Positions 6,112 to 11,536 of a DNA stretch of 13,577 nucleotides are shown piece after piece. A program made the position numbers and the translations under genes. The notes beneath the pieces are model-generated. The model saw nothing but the letters and a program-made list of their open reading frames with translations, ran no database searches and had not been told where the DNA came from. The stretch comes from Actinomycetota bacterium (lineage in GTDB: Bacteria > Actinomycetota > Actinomycetes > S36-B12), in the NCBI GenBank assembly GCA_009702725.1, contig WLHM01000008.1:1-13577 (forward strand), in the 5' to 3' direction. Position 1 is the stretch's first letter. Each line of letters starts with the position of its first letter.

Positions 6112-7188
6112 CTACCATTTCGTTAGCCGCACGGCCGCCCGACGGATCACCCGTGAGGCTTCGCCTGGGGGCGCAGGCTCCTCGGCGTGCTCATTTAGCG
6201 TTACCCCTGCGTCTTTTACTAAATTGTTGAACTCAACTCGTTCAAGGTCGCCAAGTTTTGGCCAGTCACCTGTGAGTGCCGGCGGTGCATCAAACCACGC
6301 CTGCCACCTAGGGTCGCCCGTGAGGTCCATCTGACTTAAGCCCCCTGCCAGCAACTGCTCCGATTCGAGGGTGTCATGCACATTCGGTGCCAAGAGCAGG
6401 CGTTCACCGCTTCTGCCTGACAGCGCCGCGATGAGCAAGCGTCGTGGCTTACTTGAAATGAGCCCATCCGGCACCAGTGGATTTACTTCCTGCAGATAAC
6501 GGAGTGCGGCAGCTGACAGCGACTCATTAATCGCTGTTGTTGATTCCGCTAATTGAAAAGGCGGTGGCGTGAGCGCAGCAAGGGTAAAAAGCGTCTGCCA
6601 CATATCCTCAAGGTGCCCTGCTCGCACATAGGGCCGCAGCGTAAAAGTGATTTCGCTGCGCAATGGCCGCTCCCATATTTTCACAAAGGCCGCATGGTCG
6701 AAGAATGCCCGCGCCTGTAATGCATACTTCCGGTTAAAGCCATGAGTTCGACCAGCCTTGATTGTTTCAGCGAACGCGCTCGGAGCTAGGTCATCCGGGC
6801 GCCGCACGTATGCGAAAACCTTAATCCGGTCGAAAAATCTGCCGAGGAATTCGTATAGGCCATCAACTTCATCTGGGCCGCGTAATCTTGTTGAGAGGTG
6901 CTCACTGGTGAATAACCAAGTGCCATCGGTCAGGTCTCGTTCAAACTTCTTCGCCATCTTTACTTGCAGCTCCAACTGATCTTCAGGGCTTTCAACCGCG
7001 AAGGCACGGCCAAGGCGCCCGGGTTGAGCCGCAAAAGCAGCCGCAAGCTCACCGTGGTTGTCGCCGTGGAAGAACTTTGGGAGCTTAACTCCTGCGGACT
7101 CGAGTTCTTTGCGATTCAACCCAACCATTCCTTGCCAAGTGGTGGTGCCCGTCTTGGCTCTCCCAATATGCAAGATCAATTCGCGCAT
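6112..7188 (-). CDS. sulfotransferase-like P-loop protein
   Basis: This 358-residue protein opens with LILHIGRAKTGTTTWQ (4-19), the phosphosulfate-binding loop of PAPS-dependent sulfotransferases (usual form HIG-x-x-KTGTT-x-LQ). Further on, WLFTSEHL (91-98) and VFAYVRRPDDLAPSAF (124-139) match the second region, in which an Arg and a Ser (Ser137) bind the 3'-phosphate. The enzyme would move a sulfate from PAPS to an unknown acceptor. The start ATG at 7186-7188 is three bases after the acyltransferase stop, with GAGGA inside the end of that gene, so translation is probably coupled. The partner suggests a lipid or surface glycan acceptor; this is inference. The C-terminal 60 residues carry no motif I recognise. 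Confidence 0.78.
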   Translation of the reverse strand: MRELILHIGRAKTGTTTWQGMVGLNRKELESAGVKLPKFFHGDNHGELAAAFAAQPGRLGRAFAVESPEDQLELQVKMAKKFERDLTDGTWLFTSEHLSTRLRGPDEVDGLYEFLGRFFDRIKVFAYVRRPDDLAPSAFAETIKAGRTHGFNRKYALQARAFFDHAAFVKIWERPLRSEITFTLRPYVRAGHLEDMWQTLFTLAALTPPPFQLAESTTAINESLSAAALRYLQEVNPLVPDGLISSKPRRLLIAALSGRSGERLLLAPNVHDTLESEQLLAGGLSQMDLTGDPRWQAWFDAPPALTGDWPKLGDLERVEFNNLVKDAGVTLNEHAEEPAPPGEASRVIRRAAVRLTKW

Positions 7189-7191
7189 GAA

Positions 7192-7986
7192 TCAGGAATC
7201 CTCAACCGTGGTGCCACTTTGCTCCTTGCGTGCTGCGCGTTCAGCGCGCACCTGAACCTCAATAGCCTCGGCTTCTTCTAATGTCGGCGCGGAACCACCA
7301 CGTCGAGCAGGCAACCACCATGCCCCTTCGGGCAAATTCAACTCTTTGGGCGTTGGTGGTGGGTATCGATCAATAGTCTCGTCGAGAAGTTGCTGGAGCG
7401 TTTGGTGAAGTTGCCCGTTGACCAACTCAGCATCGTCACTTCGCGATGGGTGCATTGGAGTGCCAATCGTCATTGCAACGGTGCGCCCACGCGTTAAGTC
7501 CTTGCGCCCATAACTAAGTATTCGCGCTCCACCGAAAACAATCATGGGGATTAACGGCACATTTGCCGACACCGCCATGCGCACGGCACCGTTCTTAATC
7601 TCCTTGACTTCCATGGAGCGGCTCATTGTTGCCTCCGGAAATACACCCACGAGTTCGCCGGACTTCAATGCCCGTACCGCGTCGCGAAACGCCTGCGATC
7701 CAGCGTCGCGATCAACCGGGATGTGATGCATTCCGCGCATCAGGGGTCCGGCCACCTTGTGTTTGAAGATTCCATCCTTCGCCATAAAGCGCACGTAGCG
7801 ATGGCCAATTCGATCGGCAGGTATGCCGGAAAGAGCAAAATCCAAGTAACTGGTGTGGTTGATAGCTATCACCGCGCCGCCAACCCTTGGCAAGTTTTCG
7901 GAACCAACGATGTCGAACTTAATACCCAAGGCCCTGAAAAGGGTCTTAGCGGTAAAAACTATCGGGGGATAGACAATGTCGGTCAC
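7192..7986 (-). CDS. 1-acyl-sn-glycerol-3-phosphate acyltransferase family (PlsC-like)
   Basis: This 264-residue membrane-associated acyltransferase should add a fatty acyl chain to a lysophospholipid or related alcohol. The family blocks are in order: NHTSYLD (43-49, the catalytic H-x4-D), GMHHIPVDRDAG (85-96), FPEATMSRS (117-125, in place of the common PEGTRS) and VPLIPMIVFGG (143-153). The C-terminal 50 residues are Pro, Glu and Arg rich and probably not part of the catalytic fold. The start is GTG at 7984-7986, just inside a palindrome. It is the first gene of a pair with the sulfotransferase-like gene and diverges from the DoxX-like gene. Actinobacteria often carry several PlsC paralogues, so the exact substrate is open. 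Confidence 0.9.
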   Translation of the reverse strand: MTDIVYPPIVFTAKTLFRALGIKFDIVGSENLPRVGGAVIAINHTSYLDFALSGIPADRIGHRYVRFMAKDGIFKHKVAGPLMRGMHHIPVDRDAGSQAFRDAVRALKSGELVGVFPEATMSRSMEVKEIKNGAVRMAVSANVPLIPMIVFGGARILSYGRKDLTRGRTVAMTIGTPMHPSRSDDAELVNGQLHQTLQQLLDETIDRYPPPTPKELNLPEGAWWLPARRGGSAPTLEEAEAIEVQVRAERAARKEQSGTTVEDS

Positions 7987-7990
7987 AAGG

Positions 7991-8003
7991 GCAGATTATC
8001 TGC
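7991..8003. promoter_or_regulatory. perfect palindrome between plsC-like and doxX-like genes
   Basis: GCAGAT-T-ATCTGC is a perfect 6-bp inverted repeat with a one-base centre. Outer AAGG (7987-side) and CCTT (8007-8010) extend the symmetry loosely. It sits 4 bases from the acyltransferase start and 14 from the DoxX start, in a gap of only 31 bp, where a bound dimeric repressor could affect both genes. Confidence 0.45.
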
Positions 8004-8017
8004 TACCTTCCACAATT

Positions 8018-8392
8018 ATGAGTTTCACGGTCTGGATACTGCAATTTCTCCTGGCATTTGCCTTTGTGGCAGCCGGGGTGACAAAGCTGGTAACCCCTAC
8101 CGCCAAGCTTCGCCGGCGCATGGCTTGGACCGAAACCTTCAGCCCGTGGTCTATCAAGTTAATCGGCGCCCTTGAACTCCTCGGTGGCTTGGGCCTATTC
8201 CTGCCGCCGATCGTGGCTTTCGTCCCAGCAGTTTTGACTTTGCTATCGGCGTTTGGCCTGGCTGTCATGATGATTGGCGCCATAGTGGTTCATCTTCGGG
8301 GTAAAGAAGCCCGCGAAGGGTTGCCCGCGTTGGTTCTGCTGATTTTTCTGATTTTGCTCATCTTTGGCCTTTTCGCGGTCGACCGTTTCTAA
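8018..8392 (+). CDS. DoxX-like integral membrane protein
   Basis: This small membrane protein of 124 residues has four hydrophobic helices, at about 4-22, 47-66, 70-91 and 102-119. The pattern WILQFLLAFAFVAAGVTKL, then RMAWTETFSPWSIKLIGALELLGGLGL, is typical of the DoxX/DoxX-like family, whose members have been linked to redox or thiol stress functions. No enzymatic residues are evident. I chose ATG at 8018 because the first helix begins directly after it, as in relatives. An in-frame ATG at 7976 would add 14 polar residues; it has a GGGGGA before it but would overlap the acyltransferase gene's 5' end. The region downstream holds a short hairpin. Confidence 0.82.
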   Translation: MSFTVWILQFLLAFAFVAAGVTKLVTPTAKLRRRMAWTETFSPWSIKLIGALELLGGLGLFLPPIVAFVPAVLTLLSAFGLAVMMIGAIVVHLRGKEAREGLPALVLLIFLILLIFGLFAVDRF

Positions 8393-8403
8393 ATCCGAAA
8401 TCC

Positions 8404-8417
8404 GGGACTTTGGTCCC
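8404..8417 (+). terminator. short hairpin after the DoxX-like gene
   Basis: GGGAC (8404-8408) pairs with GTCCC (8413-8417) across a TTTG loop, beginning 11 bases after the DoxX stop codon. There is no T-run, so it is only a weak terminator candidate. Confidence 0.3.
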
Positions 8418-8475
8418 CCAAACTCGGTGACCTGTCGCACTACATTGCGCCAAGTCTCTCCGGGAAAATTCAAGT

Positions 8476-9354
8476 ATGGAAGACATGTATCGGGGCCGCA
8501 TTGTCGTCGGTATCGACGGCAGCCCGCATTCTGAACGGGCTGCGCTCTGGGCAGCGCGCGAGGCCGTGGCCCATGGACGTGGAATCACTCTACTTTTCGC
8601 AATCTTGCCATCGGTAACTTCAATTACCTTTGGCCCCGGGGTGCCAGTGTCACCTGACGGGATTGATGAAATTCGCGAAGTGGCAGGCAACGAATTGCGC
8701 GCACTAGCCGAAGCCCTTCCCTGTAAGGATATTTTGACGGCCCTCGTGATCGGAGCACCCAGTGGCGCGCTCTTCGACGCTTCGTTGACTGCCGAGACAA
8801 TCGTGGTGGGCTCACGTGGTCGCGGCGGGTTCAATGGCTTATTGCTTGGCTCAGTCAGCGTCCAGATCACCGCCCACGCGCAATGCCCGGTGGTGATCAT
8901 TCGCGAAGAACCAATCACCGATGCTCGCAACATCGTTGTTGGCATCGACGGCTCACCCGCGTCACAGGCGGCACTGGCCTTCGCGTTCGATCAAGCAAGC
9001 ACACATGGCTGGAACCTGGTTGCCCTACACGCGTGGGATATACCTTCCTACGATCTACTCGTATTCTCAGATTCCAGTTACCCCGTTGCTCTCTCGCGAA
9101 ATATCGAAGATGAAATCAGGCTCACCGCCGTTGCCCTCGGGGGATTCACCGAAAAATACCCAGATGTCAAAGTTGAAACTCGAATCATTCGCGGTAACAC
9201 AGCCGAAGCCCTTGTCGCTGCTGCTGTCGATGCTTCCATGCTCGTTGTTGGCACTCGTGGGCACGGTCGCATCGTCGGGGCCATCGTTGGATCCATCAGC
9301 AGGTCCGTTATGCACGAATCCGCCGTACCAATTGCCGTCGTCCCGGCATCTTGA
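8476..9354 (+). CDS. tandem-domain universal stress protein
   Basis: This 292-residue cytoplasmic protein is built of two UspA domains, 8-143 and 152-290. Each begins with I-V-V-G-I-D-G-S and ends with the ATP-binding pattern G-2x-G-9x-G-S: GSRGRGGFNGLLLGS at 112-126 and GTRGHGRIVGAIVGS at 259-273. Both halves therefore look able to bind ATP, as in mycobacterial two-domain USPs, which act in stress or dormancy responses. The start at ATG 8476 is preferred; ATG at 8485 is a possible alternative, since the domain begins at residue 8. The CBS-domain gene follows after 13 bp and oligoribonuclease after that, so the three are probably co-transcribed. Confidence 0.93.
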   Translation: MEDMYRGRIVVGIDGSPHSERAALWAAREAVAHGRGITLLFAILPSVTSITFGPGVPVSPDGIDEIREVAGNELRALAEALPCKDILTALVIGAPSGALFDASLTAETIVVGSRGRGGFNGLLLGSVSVQITAHAQCPVVIIREEPITDARNIVVGIDGSPASQAALAFAFDQASTHGWNLVALHAWDIPSYDLLVFSDSSYPVALSRNIEDEIRLTAVALGGFTEKYPDVKVETRIIRGNTAEALVAAAVDASMLVVGTRGHGRIVGAIVGSISRSVMHESAVPIAVVPAS

Positions 9355-9367
9355 GATTAATGGCCCA

Positions 9368-9778
9368 ATGACTACGCCGCGGCGCACCGCCGACAAGACA
9401 ATGGTACGTGAGTTGATGTCTGTTCCAGTTCTTACTGCTGCGGTCACCGATTCACTTTGGGATGCCTGGCAATTGTTGGTAATTTCTGGGCTTCGCCATC
9501 TTGCGGTGGTGGACTCAGGCGGTAACTGCCTTGGCGTACTCAGTGATCGAACAGTGCTCGCTGACATGCCACGGACCTTTGAACATTTGGGTGAAACAAC
9601 AGTTGGCTCAGCGATGGAGCGAGTCCCACGCCTGGCTATCGCTCCCGACAAAACCGCGCAAGAGGCTGCCGCCCTGATGAGTTTGCACATGGTTGACGCA
9701 GTTCCTGTGATAAACGATGAGGATCGTTTGGTGGGCATCGTCACATCGACAGATATCGTGCACTGGGTCGGACAGTAG
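9368..9778 (+). CDS. two-CBS-domain protein
   Basis: This 136-residue protein is made almost wholly of a Bateman module. CBS motif 1 runs at about 14-75 (VRELMSVPVLTAAVTDSLWDA, then LAVVDSGGNCLGVLSDRTVL). Motif 2 runs at about 78-134 (TVGSAMERV, then AVPVINDEDRLVGIVTSTDIV). Each CBS half ends in the usual G-V/I-L/V-S/T-x-x-D signature, which in relatives binds the ribose of AMP, ATP or S-adenosyl compounds. No catalytic domain is attached, so it is likely a free-standing nucleotide sensor. The start at ATG 9368 lies 13 bp after the stress protein's stop; the same frame is open far upstream inside that gene, but the upstream part is not CBS-like. The oligoribonuclease gene starts nine bases after its stop. 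Confidence 0.9.
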   Translation: MTTPRRTADKTMVRELMSVPVLTAAVTDSLWDAWQLLVISGLRHLAVVDSGGNCLGVLSDRTVLADMPRTFEHLGETTVGSAMERVPRLAIAPDKTAQEAAALMSLHMVDAVPVINDEDRLVGIVTSTDIVHWVGQ

Positions 9779-9787
9779 AGTTAGAGC

Positions 9788-10432
9788 ATGACCAAAGACC
9801 GCATGGTGTGGATTGACCTTGAAATGACCGGCCTTAACCTCAGCTCCGATGAGATCGTCGAAATCGCCTGTATTGTCACCGAAGCCGACCTCACTGAACT
9901 CGATGGCGGTATCGACATAGTCGTCAAGCCCAACGATGCGCCGCTAGCTGCGATGGATGAATTCGTGGTAAATATGCACCAAGCCTCGGGCCTAATCACC
10001 GAGATACCCGGTGGCACCACACTGGCCGACGCCCAGCAGCAAGTTTTGGCCTACATTCAAAAATATGTGCCCGAAGCCGGCAAGGCCCACCTTGCGGGCT
10101 CAAGTGTTTATGTCGACCGCGGCTTCCTGGCAAACTACATGCCAGAACTCGACTCGTACCTGCACTACCGCCTAATAGATGTCTCTAGTATCAAAGAGCT
10201 CACCCGCCGCTGGTATCCGCGCGTCTACTTCGGCTCCCCGGAGAAAACCGGTAATCACAGGGCGCTCGCCGATATTCGCGAGTCAATTGCCGAACTGCGT
10301 TACTACCGAGATGCGGTCTTTGTCGCCCAGCCCGGCCCTGATTCAGATGCTGCAAAGGCACTTGGGCAAAGCCACGTTGTCAACCATGGCAGCGGCTCTA
10401 ACCCAGATTCGGTGGCCGAGTCGGTCGGCTGA
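9788..10432 (+). CDS. orn: oligoribonuclease
   Basis: This 3'-5' exoribonuclease degrades 2-5 nucleotide RNAs and linear dinucleotides such as pGpG and pApA, the last step of mRNA and cyclic-dinucleotide turnover. DEDDh active-site residues are all present: Asp10 and Glu12 in WIDLEMTGL, Asp110 in SSVYVDRGFL and His157 with Asp162 in NHRALADI. The Orn signature YHYR-like segment appears as LHYRLIDVSS (125-134). The usual G-N-S-V reads GSSV here. The last 30 residues form a Ser/Gly/Asp-rich tail beyond the catalytic core. The start is ATG at 9788, nine bases after the CBS gene. tRNA-His follows 52 bp later, the same order as in mycobacteria and streptomycetes. Confidence 0.96.
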   Translation: MTKDRMVWIDLEMTGLNLSSDEIVEIACIVTEADLTELDGGIDIVVKPNDAPLAAMDEFVVNMHQASGLITEIPGGTTLADAQQQVLAYIQKYVPEAGKAHLAGSSVYVDRGFLANYMPELDSYLHYRLIDVSSIKELTRRWYPRVYFGSPEKTGNHRALADIRESIAELRYYRDAVFVAQPGPDSDAAKALGQSHVVNHGSGSNPDSVAESVG

Positions 10433-10454
10433 TAGATTCAGCTTGCAGGTACAA

Positions 10455-10479
10455 GGCCCGGTTAGTCGGGCTTCGGGCC
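10455..10479 (+). other. competing hairpins between orn and tRNA-His
   Basis: The left arm GGCCCG (10455-10460) can pair with CGGGC (10467-10471) or with CGGGCC (10474-10479). Both stems are GC-rich and mutually exclusive. They lie between the orn stop and the tRNA. A role in termination or in tRNA 5' processing is possible; no T-run is present. Confidence 0.35.
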
Positions 10480-10484
10480 AGCAT

Positions 10485-10560
10485 GGTGCTCGTAGTTCAA
10501 TGGTAGAGCGCAGCCTTGTGGTGGCTGATGTTGCGGGTTCGAATCCCGTCGGGCACCCCA
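10485..10560 (+). tRNA. tRNA-His (anticodon GTG), CCA encoded
   Basis: All arms fold. The acceptor GTGCTCG (10486-10492) pairs with CGGGCAC (10550-10556). The D arm is GTTC/GAGC. The anticodon stem CAGCC/GGCTG encloses a TTGTGGT loop with anticodon GTG. The T arm has TTCGAAT. An extra G at 10485 faces C73 at 10557, the G-1:C73 pair that identifies histidine tRNAs. CCA at 10558-10560 is encoded in the DNA. The gene follows orn, a conserved actinobacterial neighbour. Confidence 0.97.
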
Positions 10561-10581
10561 ACTAGCAGCTAATAACTAGTC

Positions 10582-10594
10582 GCTAATCATTAGC
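10582..10594. repeat. AT-rich palindrome at the end of the secreted-protein gene
   Basis: GCTAAT-C-ATTAGC is a perfect 13-bp palindrome that includes the stop codon of the minus-strand gene, in the short gap facing tRNA-His. It may help end transcription from one or both sides, but its stem is AT-rich and weak. Confidence 0.3.
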
Positions 10595-11522
10595 CGTAGG
10601 TGCACTCGGTAACGTAATTCTTAACGGTTGAAAGATTCATGCGGTCATACCGAAAGTCCATCGTTAGCGCCTGCGGCTGGCCATCAACACTCGCCAACCT
10701 CGCCGTATACCCATTTGCCTGCGCCAATTTATCCGCGGTGGCAAATGTCATCTTTTCGGTAACCATCTGCTTGCACACAGCACGCATTTGCGCTGACCCG
10801 GCCGCCGCATTTGGATCTGGTGCAACCTGCAGCAAACTTGAAGCGACCGCAACCAGTTGGTTATAGGTCAGCCCGGACGAATCAATCACAATGCTCGTCT
10901 CGCCAGGATCGGTCATGGTTGACGCAGGTTTTGCTGTCACCTCAAGAACCCCGCCGGTGGCCAATACATCGGATTTCTTGCATCGGAAGCCGGCCGGGAT
11001 CGCCTTGGGGTTTGAATTAGCCGGCTGCTTGAAGCAGTTCGCGTAGACCTGAGCCGTCACGGTTACTTGGGTGCCTGGCTCGCCCAAATTGATCTTCACT
11101 TTTGCAACCTTCGCCAACGACGTTGATGATGCAGGTTCAGCAGCAAACCCGGTATCGGCCCATTTCTCTGATAATTGGAACCCCTTGGCTGCTCGACCGT
11201 AAGTCGCACCCGCGTACGTATCGCCACTAGTGACCGCGCCTTTAGTGACAACCAAGTTGTTACTGATGACCTCAACCTTGCTCGTTCGGCGCAGCCCAGC
11301 GGTGTTAGTCGGCTCCCAGAGCGACCCTGCGGTGCCAAGCCTCGCGGCGGCGGTGGCCCACGAGGTGACCGACTCGTTAATGTCGTACGGGCTATCAGCT
11401 GCCAGCGCTGGTGCGGCGACAGCCGGCACAAGAGCAGCGGTGGTGAGGATAGCCACTGCGCTGGTTGCAGCGAACTTAACTTTGTTGGATCTTGCTGATC
11501 TGGTACCAGGCTTTGGGGTCAT
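10590..11522 (-). CDS. secreted protein with C-terminal I78 inhibitor-like domain
   Basis: This 310-residue protein has a clear Sec signal peptide: a basic start with K and R to residue 16, a hydrophobic stretch of Ala, Leu and Val, and cleavage likely at ALA-AD (41-42). The middle (45-240) is Ser/Thr/Ala-rich and I do not recognise it; Cys163 and Cys181 could form a disulfide. The end, about 248-310, resembles peptidase inhibitor family I78: a first cysteine (Cys250), then ALTMDFRYDRMNL (285-297) matching the family's AVTMDYRPDRLN-type core, and a final cysteine in ECTYG (Cys307). The expected role would be to block an extracellular serine protease; this is inference. The start ATG at 11520-11522 has only a weak AGG. 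It lies 14 bp behind icmF on the same strand. Confidence 0.75.
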   Translation of the reverse strand: MTPKPGTRSARSNKVKFAATSAVAILTTAALVPAVAAPALAADSPYDINESVTSWATAAARLGTAGSLWEPTNTAGLRRTSKVEVISNNLVVTKGAVTSGDTYAGATYGRAAKGFQLSEKWADTGFAAEPASSTSLAKVAKVKINLGEPGTQVTVTAQVYANCFKQPANSNPKAIPAGFRCKKSDVLATGGVLEVTAKPASTMTDPGETSIVIDSSGLTYNQLVAVASSLLQVAPDPNAAAGSAQMRAVCKQMVTEKMTFATADKLAQANGYTARLASVDGQPQALTMDFRYDRMNLSTVKNYVTECTYG

Positions 11523-11536
11523 GGCCTAAGAGTACG

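Noticed and set aside
8358..8945. 195-codon open frame on the minus strand
   Set aside because: It is antisense to the DoxX end and the first USP domain, with no recognisable motif.
8921..9367. Upstream extension of the CBS gene to position 8921
   Set aside because: The frame is open, but it overlaps the USP coding sequence and the added residues show no domain; ATG 9368 fits the CBS fold.
9067..9744. 225-codon open frame on the minus strand
   Set aside because: It lies wholly opposite the stress-protein and CBS genes, whose family motifs are clear; its translation is low-complexity and matches nothing.
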